DNA of 64,000 bases from Sporosarcina globispora (GCF_001274725.1 NZ_LGUF01000007.1:2899710-2963709); one strand, 5' to 3'; positions 9,176-18,753 are shown, counted from the first letter of the stretch. The notes: generated from the letters alone by a model not told the origin. Translations and numbers: made by a program.

Positions 9176-9919
9176 ATGAAGATTGCAGTATTACTAAGGA
9201 AAACAGAGACTAATAGTCTTTTTAGAAAAGCACTTTTAAAAATAAGTGCTATTAAAGGAGAAGAGTTATATCTGTGTTCTGGGACGCATACTCAGATAAC
9301 AAATGATCCAATGTTTTTGAAATCTGTTAGTCACGGTTTTAAAGGAATAAAAGGTTAAAAGATAATAACTTTGGGAATGCGTTCGATGGGTGACTGTAAA
9401 CATGGTGTAACTTTTGGCAGTTGCTTAGCAACAAGAAGTGGGTATTGTAATGCTTGTAAATATCAACAGTTTGTCGATGACTTGAGGTCTCATGGTAGTA
9501 CTGCAGGTGCATTCACTGTAGATGCTTATCGTGAAGTACAAGATAAATGGCATGCTAAAGTTGCAATAAAAGTCAAAGACGGGGAACCAATTGCCGCAAT
9601 AATTGGTAGTAGTAATCTTACTGTTCCTGCTCATGGAGAAAAGTGCTCATGTGCAGGTGTTAAATCTCACTGTTCAATTCATTCTTGGTCAAAGACTAAT
9701 AGGCATTTTTCTTTTGAGTGTGATGTTCTATTTTGGGATGAGACAAAAATAAAAGATATAGCTACTTCTTCTACTGATGTTGATGGAGACAGTGTCTCTT
9801 TTAATAATGATGGGATAATAGTGGCTACTCCCGAAAGGGACGTTAAGAAAGACCTAATAGCTCAGCTTGATTCCATTAGGACATTGATAGGAGATGCTAA
9901 AAAAGTTAATTCAATTTAA
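9176..9919 (+). pseudogene. PLD-type nuclease gene interrupted by an in-frame TAA
   Basis: Two open segments in the same frame (to 9358 and from about 9371) are separated only by TAA at 9356-9358. The upstream part has ALLKISAIKGEELYLCSG and the downstream part has WHAKVAIKV followed by IIGSSNLT. That is the HxK...GSxN signature of phospholipase D-like nucleases, which often begin with an ALLKxA...LYLCSG strand. The simplest reading is one ~247-residue gene with a nonsense mutation; no base is missing. The internal segment has its own ATG codons (9374, 9386) but no clear ribosome binding site. ATG 9176 is preferred over 9155 (GGTGGA upstream). It directly follows the HNH gene and may once have formed an effector with it. 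A sequencing error or stop readthrough cannot be excluded. Confidence 0.65.
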
Positions 9920-9927
9920 GGTTGTAT

Positions 9928-9966
9928 AGGAGGGGGAGTAAAATGTACCCTCTCCTTCAATTTTTA
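9928..9966 (+). terminator. Probable terminator after PLD pseudogene
   Basis: A 9-bp GC-rich stem (9928-9936 with 9948-9956, one G-U pair) with an 11-base loop is followed by TCAATTTTT. Confidence 0.6.
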
Positions 9967-10349
9967 AAGAAGTTAAGAATAATTAATTTACCCTATCCAA
10001 CGTTACGGTGAACCGTATCACAAGTGATGGTAAACAGAAAATGACACTAACATTAAGTATTAAAGAAAAGCTATAAACATAAAAGGTTAAATGCTTAATA
10101 GATTTGTTACTAAGAGCTGTCTACGCAGCTGTAGAATATTCACAGGAAATGTTGAACCCTGATGAAATTAACTAATTACCAAATACTTAGAACTTCTTAT
10201 TATTGATTATTATTTAAATTAATTAGTTGGGGTATATAGTACAAGCAAATAAATTAATAAACAGATAGATCATTCATACTTCATGATGATTATAGCACAT
10301 GGAGTAACGCTACAACTTCTCATAATATTTACTAAGATAAGAAACAAGA

Positions 10350-10385
10350 GCTCATGATGGTAGTACCGTCATGGGCTTTTATTTT
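10350..10385 (+). terminator. Hairpin terminator in the gene-poor stretch
   Basis: The arms 10350-10362 and 10364-10376 are complementary with two G-U pairs, and the stem is followed by TTTTATTTTC. It shows that a transcribed gene once ended here, although no intact gene lies immediately upstream. Confidence 0.65.
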
Positions 10386-10474
10386 CAATATCGAAAATGC
10401 TGCTTTTTTCTTCCTTAAATAATTTAAGGGTTTTCAGATATTATTATGTACGGAAAAAATAGGAGGTAATAAAA

Positions 10475-10710
10475 ATGATTAACAAGCAATTAAAGAAAAT
10501 GCCATATTTTGCCCCTTTTATTTTTTGAAAGTTATGGAAGATGTAAATCTATCCCCTATACAGTTATTAGACCCTGCAAGTATATCTAATGGACAAAAGT
10601 TTCTTTTTAATATTATTACAGAGAGATTTTTAGAAAATATAAAGAAAGAGGTGGATAAAATTAATAATATTGTAAGTTTGAGTCACGCCACCAATTTTAT
10701 AAATATATGA
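10475..10710 (+). pseudogene. Small unknown gene, probably frameshifted
   Basis: A perfect AGGAGGT at 10461-10467 precedes ATG 10475, but that frame stops after 17 codons at 10526-10528. From about 10525 another frame continues for 61 codons (VNLSPIQLLDPASISNGQ and onward) to 10710. The two frames overlap at the run TTTTATTTTTTG, a likely slippage site, so one ~78-residue protein broken by an indel is plausible. I do not recognise the protein. The 17-codon frame could instead be a leader peptide. Confidence 0.3.
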
Positions 10711-10821
10711 AGTGTTTAAACTATAATGTTGAAAAAAGCAGCGGTAGTTTGATGAACTAAGAGAACAATATGAATTACCTTTAGACTATGATGGAAAATA
10801 ATTGTAAACTATGGTAATACA

Positions 10822-10876
10822 ATTTTTTTTGAAAGTAGGAACAAAAACAAATCAATCATTCCTACTTTCTTTTATT
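10822..10876. terminator. Bidirectional terminator
   Basis: An 11-bp perfect stem (10831-10841 with 10859-10869) has a run of T on its 5' flank's far side (ATTTTTTTT before it) and TTTTATTT after it, so it could stop transcription from either side. Confidence 0.55.
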
Positions 10877-11154
10877 TACATAGATGAATGCTGTTCAAGC
10901 CGTTTAAAATCTCCAATTAAATCAACTATAATCTTGGCCACTACCAACATATCCTTAATACCTCATGCCGTTTTGTACCCAACAGGAAGTGTATGTGTAT
11001 ATGGGAATGTTGACAAGTGGCATTTTTATGATGCCATAAACAACCTTAACAAAAATTTGAAAAGCTCCTATATTATTATTTAAATAGAATAAAGTTATAT
11101 TCTGTAAATATAAGTAATTCCCCATCTCTATCTATTTAAATATTAAATTTTTGT

Positions 11155-11160
11155 TATAAT
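11155..11160 (+). promoter_or_regulatory. -10 element upstream of the GHKL/Z1 operon
   Basis: TATAAT lies 35 bases before the ATG of the GHKL ATPase gene. No good -35 hexamer is at the usual distance (TCTATT or CTATTT at best), so this is a partial promoter call. Confidence 0.45.
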
Positions 11161-11195
11161 TGTTACAAACATAGTAATGAAACGGAGTTATTCGT

Positions 11196-12674
11196 ATGGA
11201 AACAGTACTGACGAGACCTTCAGCGGCGCCTGTTATTCAAGCGCTTCGTTCGATTGGATATAATGCAAGTACAGCGATTGCTGATTTAGTTGACAATAGC
11301 CTGGATGCCAGGGCAGTTAAAATACATATTAATTTCGCCTATGGCGAAAGTGATGGGATGATTACGATTTCTGATAATGGCTCGGGTATGGATGAAGAGA
11401 TGCTCCAGACAGCCATGAATATTGGGTCCAAGGATCCGAGAGCAAAAAGGGGAGCAAATGAACTCGGGCGATTTGGGATGGGGTTAAAGACTGCATCCTT
11501 TTCTCTAGGGAAACGGTTAAGTGTTCTGTCCAAAAAAGATGGAGTTTATAACGAAAGATGCTGGGACCTGGATCATGTATCAGAATGCAATGAATGGCAG
11601 CTTTTCACCAGGATACCGGAAGAAGTAAAAGCTAAAATGGGTGACATTGATTCTGAAAGTGGAACAATTGTCTGCATTGATAAGCTTGACCGCTTTATGG
11701 GGTATGGCGGCAAACGCAAGCTGAAAGAAACCAGCTTCTATAATAAAGTGGCCCGGATTAATAGACATCTCGAATTTGTATTTCATTCTATCCTGGAAAA
11801 GAGCGAAGTAGAGATGTTCATTAACAGAAAGGAAATTGTGCCATGGGATCCTTTCATGCGTTACCATCCAAATACAATGGAAGGCGAAATGCAGATGCTT
11901 AGGATCAATGAGAACCGAATTAAAGTACAGTACTTTATACTGCCGCATGCTTCTCATTTAACAGAGCCGGAATACAAGAAGGCAGGCGGTTATAAAGGCT
12001 GGCGTGATCACCAGGGGTTATATATTTACCGGGAGAATCGGCTCCTTTATTTTGGCGATTGGATGGGGCTGTTCCCAAAGGACGCAGCTTCACAGCTTGC
12101 CAGGGTGCGCATTGATCTTCCGAATGCTGCGGACTCTGACTGGCAGGTGGATATCAAAAAGTCAGGCATTAACCTTCCAGAGGATGCAAAAAGAAGGCTG
12201 GAGGCCATTTCCTCCATTGCACGAAAAGTCTCTAGAGATATTTTCTATTTTCGCACCCAGCCGGGTCCAAGAAATCCTTCCATTAAAGGCAGCCTGAATA
12301 CATGGGAGCAAGCCGGAAGCGAGGATGGCCCGCAATTTATTTTGAACCGAAATCATCCGATTCTATCAGAACTTCTAAAAAATCTGGATGATGAAAATGC
12401 AAAGCTATTAAACTTGTATCTTAAATTTGTTCAGCTTGGCTCGCCAAGCAATATTATAGATTCTCCAAAGGTTCCGGAAGAAGAAGTTCAGGAGGTGCCG
12501 GACAGCCAGAAAGAGCTGGTTATCCAATTTGCTGCTTCCATGCTGAAGCTGCATGTGGCTGACAATGAAGAGCAGCTGTTTAACATTCTGCTAACGCAGC
12601 CGGCCTTTGACGGCCTGAACCGGGCAACCATAAAAGCAATCACAACGGAGGCGAATTTGATTGTCAGCAATTGA
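11196..12674 (+). CDS. GHKL (Hsp90/MutL-like) ATPase of the Z1/AIPR system
   Basis: This 492-residue protein has a complete GHKL ATP-binding fold in its first ~110 residues: N-box ADLVDNSLDAR (N34), DNGSGM and the glycine lid GRFGMGLKTAS. This arrangement is characteristic of the MutL/MORC-related ATPases that Iyer, Abhiman and Aravind linked to bacterial restriction-modification systems. The C-terminal ~380 residues would be the transducer and a partner-binding region. The start is ATG with CGGAG upstream. The gene overlaps the next (Z1) gene by 14 bases and is first in an operon with Z1, PD-(D/E)XK and AIPR genes. Such ATPases usually dimerise on ATP binding and act as clamps or switches; that role here is inferred. 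Confidence 0.88.
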   Translation: METVLTRPSAAPVIQALRSIGYNASTAIADLVDNSLDARAVKIHINFAYGESDGMITISDNGSGMDEEMLQTAMNIGSKDPRAKRGANELGRFGMGLKTASFSLGKRLSVLSKKDGVYNERCWDLDHVSECNEWQLFTRIPEEVKAKMGDIDSESGTIVCIDKLDRFMGYGGKRKLKETSFYNKVARINRHLEFVFHSILEKSEVEMFINRKEIVPWDPFMRYHPNTMEGEMQMLRINENRIKVQYFILPHASHLTEPEYKKAGGYKGWRDHQGLYIYRENRLLYFGDWMGLFPKDAASQLARVRIDLPNAADSDWQVDIKKSGINLPEDAKRRLEAISSIARKVSRDIFYFRTQPGPRNPSIKGSLNTWEQAGSEDGPQFILNRNHPILSELLKNLDDENAKLLNLYLKFVQLGSPSNIIDSPKVPEEEVQEVPDSQKELVIQFAASMLKLHVADNEEQLFNILLTQPAFDGLNRATIKAITTEANLIVSN

Positions 12675-15306
12675 TAATAAGAGCCTGTTCGAACAGGCCT
12701 TTACGAATAACTATTATATGTTAAAAGCCCACTCTGCAAATTCAGAGGAAGCTGCAGAAAAAGCACTTGAATTAGCGAGAGTATTGGCATCTGGGTTTGG
12801 TCCAATTGATGATGCACAATTCCAAAAATGGTCTCTTGAAATGTTCATGAAATACAAAATTGGCTTGGAGGTTCCCAAGGATTATGTCATGAGGAACTCG
12901 AAAGAAAAAAGCTGGTTTGAGCCTAAAATGGCAGCGAGCGGATTTTTCTGGACCAGGTACCGCAGATATCTGTCCGAAGCAAAAAATTGGCCGCTTGAGG
13001 CAGTTACAGCCATTGATGAAACAACCAATCAGATCATGGCTTCGATTGGAAATCCAAAATCCATGGAGCCATTCGATAAGCGCGGTCTGGTATTAGGATA
13101 TGTCCAATCAGGTAAAACAGCCAACTTCACCGGCTTGATCAATAAAGCTTATGATGTCGGATACAAGCTGATTATTGTTCTGTCAGGTATTCATAATGAC
13201 TTAAGAGCGCAGACACAAATTCGCCTGAATGAAGAGGTAATTGGCAACCGGACAGATAAGGATGGCAATCCAATCGGTGTTGCGCAAATTTATGCGAATA
13301 CGGCTGAGCATATCATCTCCTCCTGGACAACGGAAGTAAATGATATCAAGTCCAACCAAAGAGGAACGAGCAACCTGAATTCGCCAACACTGATGGTTGT
13401 AAAGAAAAACAAAACGGTTCTGGAATCGCTAAGAGATCAATTAATCAACCATCGCGATTTATATAATCTGGATATCCCTGTTTTAATTATTGATGATGAG
13501 GCTGACCAGGCATCCGTTGATACTTCTAATCCAGACAAAAATGAAGATCCGAAAACGATCAACCGTCTGATCAGGCAAATACTTGAAGTATTTAAGCGAA
13601 AAGCATTTGCAGGCTATACAGCAACACCTTTCGCAAACCTTCTTATCAGTAAAGAGGGAAGTACAGAGGGAGAAGGGGACGACCTATACCCGAAAGATTT
13701 CCTTGTAGGCCTGCCAAAACCGAAAGAGTATTGCGGTCCTGAAGAATATTTCAATGTGGAAGAGGATGCAGAAGACACTCGCCCTAGCCTGATCCGTCAT
13801 TTGCGTCAGGAAGATCTTGAAGTATTTACAACGATTAAAAAGAAATCGGATGCAGATAAATTCGAGGAAGTTCCTCCGCAAATGCGTGAAGCAATCCTGG
13901 AATTCCTGCTTGTGATTGCGGTCCGTAATTTGAGGGGGCAAATAAAGAAGCATAATTCCATGCTCATTCATACATCGCGCTTTAAGGATGTGCAGTCGAG
14001 TGTAAAAGATGAAGTATCGCGTACCTTTGATGCCATCTCAAAGCAGCTTCAATATAATCCTGAAAGCAGTGTGATTACAGAACTGCAGGAGCTTTATGAA
14101 AATGATATCCTGCCCACAAGCAGGGAGTGGCCAAATGAAAATCATCCGGAATTCAGCTGGGATGAAGTATACGAAGAGCTGAGAAAATGCTGTGAAACAA
14201 TTCAGGTTTTTGAAATTAATGGAAACAGCCGTGATGCGCTGGATTACCATCAATATAAAGAAGATGGGCTAAATGTTATCGCCGTCGGCGGAGATAAATT
14301 ATCCCGCGGTCTTACGCTGGAAGGTCTAAGCATCACGTATTACTTCCGAAACACGCTTATGTATGACACGCTCATGCAAATGGGGCGCTGGTTTGGTTAC
14401 AGGAAGGGGTACATGGATCTTTGCCGTATCTATACGTCAGATGAAATTGCTTCGAATTTTGAACATCTGGCCATTGCGATGATTCAGCTGCGCCAGGAAT
14501 TCGACCGTCTTGCTGCATTGAAAAAAACACCTTCTGAATATGCAGTCAAGATGCTGAGCCATCCAACCATGAAGCTGACAAGCCCGCTGAAAATGAGAAA
14601 TGCAGTATCTTCTAATGTGATTTATGCAGGTACCCTTCAGCAGACTAGGCTATTTGATCCAAGTGAAGAGGTCCTAAAAGGGAATATGGATGCTGCTGTA
14701 AAGCTGGTAAATAAGCTTCCTCTAGAAAGGACGATTTACAGAAAAACAAACTTTTACTCGGCTTCTGGTGTGAATTCAGAAATGATCAAAGAATTTCTAT
14801 CAGAATATCAGACTGCCGACAGTAATATCGTAAATTCAATTTTAATTGCTGATTATATTGACCGAGCTAATAATGAAGGAGAGCTGACGGATTGGACAGT
14901 TGCAGTAGTAGAAGGGGATCCTTCAGCATCTTCTGGTCTATCAAATTATCCTGTTGAATTAGGGAAGATCAATTTGAAATCGGCAGCCGCTCTTGGTAAG
15001 AAAGTGAAAGCGCCTGAGAACAAGGATCAAATCAGAGACATTGGGGCCATTGTGTCTCCAAACCATGAATACATGGACCTTAATTATGAAGAAATAAAAG
15101 GAATCAAAGACCGTACAGAGAAACGAAGGATGCGTGACAAGGAAAAGGGGTTAATGCTAATTTATCCTCTGCATCCAGAAGTGCCGATCTTTAACAGTCT
15201 GGGTGCCGGATTTTCGTCAAAATTAGTGCCTATTGGAATTGCGTTCTCTTTCCCAGGGACTGAAATTGACGATACAAGTGTCTATCAGACTAATAAAACA
15301 GTCTAA
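12661..15306 (+). CDS. Z1-domain ATPase/helicase-like protein
   Basis: This is an 881-residue Z1-domain protein with superfamily 2-like motifs. Walker A is GYVQSGKT at residues 146-153, and a Walker B-like IIDDEAD has its acidic residues at 278-280. A motif III-like GYTATPFAN follows. The Z1 signature is AVGGDKLSRGLTLEG around R549, followed by QMGRWFGYRKGY (motif VI-like). It starts at TTG 12661, overlapping the GHKL gene, with CGGAGG at 12644-12649. Z1 proteins occur with GHKL ATPases, PD-(D/E)XK nucleases and DNA methyltransferases in restriction-like loci, where they are predicted to translocate on or remodel DNA. Length is typical. Individual function in this operon has not been shown as far as I know. 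Confidence 0.9.
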   Translation: MSAIDNKSLFEQAFTNNYYMLKAHSANSEEAAEKALELARVLASGFGPIDDAQFQKWSLEMFMKYKIGLEVPKDYVMRNSKEKSWFEPKMAASGFFWTRYRRYLSEAKNWPLEAVTAIDETTNQIMASIGNPKSMEPFDKRGLVLGYVQSGKTANFTGLINKAYDVGYKLIIVLSGIHNDLRAQTQIRLNEEVIGNRTDKDGNPIGVAQIYANTAEHIISSWTTEVNDIKSNQRGTSNLNSPTLMVVKKNKTVLESLRDQLINHRDLYNLDIPVLIIDDEADQASVDTSNPDKNEDPKTINRLIRQILEVFKRKAFAGYTATPFANLLISKEGSTEGEGDDLYPKDFLVGLPKPKEYCGPEEYFNVEEDAEDTRPSLIRHLRQEDLEVFTTIKKKSDADKFEEVPPQMREAILEFLLVIAVRNLRGQIKKHNSMLIHTSRFKDVQSSVKDEVSRTFDAISKQLQYNPESSVITELQELYENDILPTSREWPNENHPEFSWDEVYEELRKCCETIQVFEINGNSRDALDYHQYKEDGLNVIAVGGDKLSRGLTLEGLSITYYFRNTLMYDTLMQMGRWFGYRKGYMDLCRIYTSDEIASNFEHLAIAMIQLRQEFDRLAALKKTPSEYAVKMLSHPTMKLTSPLKMRNAVSSNVIYAGTLQQTRLFDPSEEVLKGNMDAAVKLVNKLPLERTIYRKTNFYSASGVNSEMIKEFLSEYQTADSNIVNSILIADYIDRANNEGELTDWTVAVVEGDPSASSGLSNYPVELGKINLKSAAALGKKVKAPENKDQIRDIGAIVSPNHEYMDLNYEEIKGIKDRTEKRRMRDKEKGLMLIYPLHPEVPIFNSLGAGFSSKLVPIGIAFSFPGTEIDDTSVYQTNKTV

Positions 15307-15331
15307 ATAACTTTATTTAAGGAGAGTAGCT

Positions 15332-16354
15332 GTGTTGAACCTAAAAATAGAGTTTGAACAAATGATCCAAGAGCTTAAAAGCCAGGACGACAGTGAGGTG
15401 TATAAGCTAAATGTCCTGACATACGAGAGCCCTGTCATGTTTGCAGGAATTGATCCTGCGAATCATCACCGCCAGCTATACATTGATCTGGGAACGGAAG
15501 CATGGGACGATAATCAGGAAAGAGCCCTTCCGAAATGGCGAGGCATGTCTGTCAAAGTGGAATACTTTGAAAAGCTTTTCCTCTTAAAAGAGCATTACTT
15601 TCTTGTAATCCGTCAAGAGGATGAACAAAGCCCGGAAATTTTCGATGTTGTCCTCCAGAACCTCGCTGAACATTTAGCAGCTGAAAAGGAAGAAACTCTC
15701 TTTTCTACTGTATATAAAGTACTTGATAGATGGAGGACTTTCTTTCAGCGCGGCGGATTTAAACGGCTTTCTGATGAACAGCAGCGGGGGCTTTTTGGGG
15801 AATTATGGTTTATCAATGAATGGCTCGACAAGCACCCTGGCCAGCCCCCTCTTATTATTGAGCAATGGGAGGGGCCGACCAAGGGGCGAATTGACTTCAA
15901 AGGCACCAGGTGCGGGCTTGAAATCAAAACGGTTATTGATAAATTATCCAAAACCATTAAAATATCAAATGAGAACCAGCTTAAGCTAAGTGAAGCCGTA
16001 TCTTCAATCTATTTATATGTCTGTTTCCTTGAGCAAAGCCGAACCCATGGCATGAGCCTTCAGGAGCTGGCCGGTAAGGTCCGGGCTAAGCTTGCGGAAC
16101 GATCTGAAAGGATCGCACTCATTTATAGCGATTTAATGACTGATCTCGGTTTTAGGGAAGAAGAATATGGGGATACATTGTTTTTTGTGGAAAAATCAGA
16201 GGTTTACGAAGCTGGGGAAGATTTCCCTCGGCTATTAAAAGAACATCTGCCGAAGGGAATTTCTCATGTAAGCTATAATATTGATCTGACTCATTGTTCG
16301 GAATATGAGAAAGATCCGGAAACCATATATCAAATGTTTAGAGTGGAAGGGTAA
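15332..16354 (+). CDS. PD-(D/E)XK motif nuclease (DUF4420-like)
   Basis: The 340-residue protein has a restriction-nuclease core in its middle: GLFGELWFINEWL (supporting Glu), then GRIDFKGTRCGLEIKTV, giving D...EIK spaced as in PD-(D/E)XK enzymes. It resembles the DUF4420 family annotated as PD-(D/E)XK motif protein. The start is GTG 15332 with AAGGAGAG at 15319-15326 (an in-frame TTG follows at 15335). It lies 25 bases after the Z1 gene and 3 bases before the AIPR gene. It is the likely DNA-cutting component of this module. Active-site residues appear intact. Confidence 0.85.
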   Translation: MLNLKIEFEQMIQELKSQDDSEVYKLNVLTYESPVMFAGIDPANHHRQLYIDLGTEAWDDNQERALPKWRGMSVKVEYFEKLFLLKEHYFLVIRQEDEQSPEIFDVVLQNLAEHLAAEKEETLFSTVYKVLDRWRTFFQRGGFKRLSDEQQRGLFGELWFINEWLDKHPGQPPLIIEQWEGPTKGRIDFKGTRCGLEIKTVIDKLSKTIKISNENQLKLSEAVSSIYLYVCFLEQSRTHGMSLQELAGKVRAKLAERSERIALIYSDLMTDLGFREEEYGDTLFFVEKSEVYEAGEDFPRLLKEHLPKGISHVSYNIDLTHCSEYEKDPETIYQMFRVEG

Positions 16355-16357
16355 AAG

Positions 16358-18169
16358 ATGATAGAAACTAGACAAAGAAAAGATTTTCTCCTTGATTTCA
16401 TGGAGGAACTTGAAGAAAAAGCAATAAAAACAGGAAGCTATCAGGTTCCGTTTCTGGAAAAAATGATTTCCTTTATGGACAGGCCCGATGATCCGGAAGT
16501 CCTGATTCCTCCTTATAAAGATACGGCAAAAAATATTGCAGTAAATGCATATTCTTATGATGATGAGAACCAAGTTTTAGACCTGTATGTGGCTGATTAC
16601 AATTTTGAGCAGAACGAAGAAGATCTGCTTACCATCAACATGACTGCTGTTGCAGAAATCGCCAATCGGGCTAAACGTTTTGTCACAAATGCAAAGTCCC
16701 TTCTTCAAACCATTGACCATTCTTTGGAAGCTTACGACCTTGCTAAAGTCATTGATGAAGAGATGGAGAATATAAATGAGATCAATATCTTTGTAGTGAC
16801 AAATCTTTACTATTCTTCAAATAAGCCGGTAGAGATGGCGATTCCAGGCATCGAAACTGTAAACGTCCAGGTTTGGGACATTGACCGGGTCCAGCAGCTG
16901 ATCACTTCCGAGCAGGCTGTTGAGACAGATTACATTGATTTTGAGAGAGACTACGGTGAAACATTCGAGATGATGTTTGTCCCGGATCCATCAAGCGGTG
17001 TAAAGGAATTTGATTGCTATGTTGGCTATATTTCAGCTGAATTGCTTGCTAAAGCCTATGATGAATGGGGCCAAAAGCTAGTGGAACGAAATGTCCGTTC
17101 CTTCCTTCAGGCAAGGGGCGGAACCAACAAGGGCATACGCGATACGCTAAAAGATCCATTCCAGCGCAAAATGTTTGTGGCTTATAACAACGGCATTTCA
17201 ACTGTGGCACGCACAGGTGATTTTGAGCTTGTGAAAGATGGAGTGAATCAATATAAAATTAAAGGTCTTAACGGCTGGCAAATTGTCAATGGCGGCCAGA
17301 CAACGGCTTCCATTCACAAGGCTTATAAAGATGGAATCAGCCTTAAGGATGTCTACGTTCAGGCAAAGCTTACGATCCTTCAGGTAAATGAATTTGTTTC
17401 TAAAGATCAGCATCTTCTCGAAGATGAAATGATTTCCCGAATCTCACAATATGCGAATACGCAAAATAAGATCAATAAATCTGATCTATTAGCCAATACG
17501 CGCTTCATGTCTGATCTGGAGAAATTCTCACGCAATATCTGGATTCCGGCAAAAGACGGAAGAAAACCAGAAAGCAAATGGTACTTCGAGCGTGCCAGAG
17601 GCCAGTATATGGTGGACATCAACCGCCGCAAGCGCGGAAAAGAGCAGACCGATTTCAAGAAGCAGTATCCGAAAGATAAGGTCCTTACAAAAGTCGATTT
17701 GGCTAAATACTTCATGTCATGGGAAGGCTACCCTCATGTTTCCAGTAAGGGAGGAGAGGAAGCATTCAAGAAGTTCATGGATCTGAACAAGAGCTTCTGG
17801 AGCGGCAGCACACAGGATAAGATTACTCTATCCGTCTATCAGAAATTAATTGCCAGGGCCATCATTAATCAGCGCGTAAAAGAAATCGTTGATGAAATGA
17901 AGCTGGGAGGCTACAAGGCAAACGTCATTTACTATGCAGTGGCGATGCTTCACCACCTATATAGTGAGCAAATTGATTTAATTAGTGTTTGGGAAGAACA
18001 GACACTATCAGAAAAATGGGATGATATTATCCGTATCATTGCAGATAAGACTTTGTCCTATCTGAAAGAATCTGCTGGAGAGCGTAATGTTACACAGTGG
18101 GCGAAGCAGGAAGCATGCTGGATTCAGTTTAAAGAAACCTGCTCACAGGAACTGAAAAACTTAATTTAA
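16358..18169 (+). CDS. AIPR family (abortive-infection phage-resistance) protein
   Basis: This 603-residue protein contains the AIPR signature in its middle: RNVRSFLQARGGTNKGI, FVAYNNGIST and WQIVNGGQTTASIH, with QYANTQNKINKSDL after it. The N-terminal ~200 residues are less conserved. AIPR proteins are named from phage-abortive proteins of lactococci and recur beside Z1/GHKL/PD-(D/E)XK genes. Their biochemical activity is not clearly known. ATG 16358 is preceded by GAAGGG. It is the last gene of the four-gene rightward operon and is closed by a terminator shared with the convergent vsr gene. Confidence 0.88.
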   Translation: MIETRQRKDFLLDFMEELEEKAIKTGSYQVPFLEKMISFMDRPDDPEVLIPPYKDTAKNIAVNAYSYDDENQVLDLYVADYNFEQNEEDLLTINMTAVAEIANRAKRFVTNAKSLLQTIDHSLEAYDLAKVIDEEMENINEINIFVVTNLYYSSNKPVEMAIPGIETVNVQVWDIDRVQQLITSEQAVETDYIDFERDYGETFEMMFVPDPSSGVKEFDCYVGYISAELLAKAYDEWGQKLVERNVRSFLQARGGTNKGIRDTLKDPFQRKMFVAYNNGISTVARTGDFELVKDGVNQYKIKGLNGWQIVNGGQTTASIHKAYKDGISLKDVYVQAKLTILQVNEFVSKDQHLLEDEMISRISQYANTQNKINKSDLLANTRFMSDLEKFSRNIWIPAKDGRKPESKWYFERARGQYMVDINRRKRGKEQTDFKKQYPKDKVLTKVDLAKYFMSWEGYPHVSSKGGEEAFKKFMDLNKSFWSGSTQDKITLSVYQKLIARAIINQRVKEIVDEMKLGGYKANVIYYAVAMLHHLYSEQIDLISVWEEQTLSEKWDDIIRIIADKTLSYLKESAGERNVTQWAKQEACWIQFKETCSQELKNLI

Positions 18170-18173
18170 CAGT

Positions 18174-18213
18174 AAAACACCCTAATCTTTTGATAAAGAT
18201 TCAGGGTGTTTTT
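18174..18213. terminator. Bidirectional terminator between AIPR and vsr genes
   Basis: The inverted repeat AAAACACCCTAATCTTT...AAAGATTCAGGGTGTTTTT is flanked by A- and T-tracts, so it works in both directions. The last codons and stop of the leftward vsr gene lie inside it. Confidence 0.85.
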
Positions 18214-18628
18214 CCTTTAAAACTGCATTGCTGATAATAAATTCAGCAATAAAATCAACTGCAGAATCAAAGTCTTGTTTGAACTCATGTTCCCAGATGC
18301 GCATCACTTTCCAGCCGTTTTCATGATAAAACTGATTTACTTCCTGATCCCGGCTGACATTGCGTGCCAGTTTTTTTGTCCAGTATTCTTGGTTGGATTT
18401 TGGCATATTGCCGTGAATTGGGCAGCAATGCCAGAAACAAGAGTCTATAAAGATAACGATTTTATATTTCTTAATGGAGATATCCGGTTTGCCGAACATT
18501 TTCGCATTTTTACGGAACCGAAAGCCTTTCCTCCAGAGAGCCTTTGTGATGGTATTTTCCAGCATGGACTGGGATTTGATGGCTCTCATATTATTGGACC
18601 GCTGTTCTTTTGTTATTTTTTCAGGCAT
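18182..18628 (-). CDS. vsr: Very short patch repair endonuclease (Vsr)
   Basis: This 148-residue protein matches Vsr mismatch endonucleases, which nick at T:G mismatches made by 5-methylcytosine deamination. Visible features are NNMRAIKSQS near the N-terminus, GKPDIS with the catalytic aspartate, FIDSCFWHCCPIH (zinc and active-site region) and GWKVMRIWEHE. Its presence beside the cytosine methyltransferase on the right is the usual pairing. It runs opposite to all its neighbours and converges on the AIPR gene. There is no clear ribosome binding site before ATG 18628. The frame stays open upstream (KPKTGRDS precedes the Met), so an unusual start codon further upstream is possible. All catalytic motifs look intact. 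Confidence 0.92.
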   Translation of the reverse strand: MPEKITKEQRSNNMRAIKSQSMLENTITKALWRKGFRFRKNAKMFGKPDISIKKYKIVIFIDSCFWHCCPIHGNMPKSNQEYWTKKLARNVSRDQEVNQFYHENGWKVMRIWEHEFKQDFDSAVDFIAEFIISNAVLKEKHPESLSKD

Positions 18629-18753
18629 GGAATCACGTCCGGTTTTGGGTTTATATTGAAATCTTACCCAGGAGAGAAGAACATTACACCATTTGACATT
18701 AATCGCGGAAAATAAATTATGTTATAATTGAAAAGTTGACTAAAACTACTTTT

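Larger units (their letters stand above)
9967..11150. other. Gene-poor stretch with gene fragments and terminators
   Basis: No intact gene is convincing in this 1.2 kb. Short coding-like tails are present: 9988-10076 (+) ends in ITSDGKQKMTLTLSIKEKL and a stop; about 10112-10174 (+) reads AVYAAVEYSQEMLNPDEIN and a stop; about 10749-10800 (+) reads LREQYELPLDYDGK and a stop. Each looks like the C-terminus of a lost small gene. An open frame at 10811-11083 spans a strong inverted repeat and is probably not a gene. The region looks like a decayed junction between two acquired defence modules. Confidence 0.5.

Noticed and set aside
10811..11083. 90-codon open frame
   Set aside because: It begins inside a strong bidirectional terminator, has no ribosome binding site and no recognisable protein character.
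18275..18715. 146-codon open frame on the + strand over vsr
   Set aside because: It is the antisense shadow of the well-supported Vsr gene.
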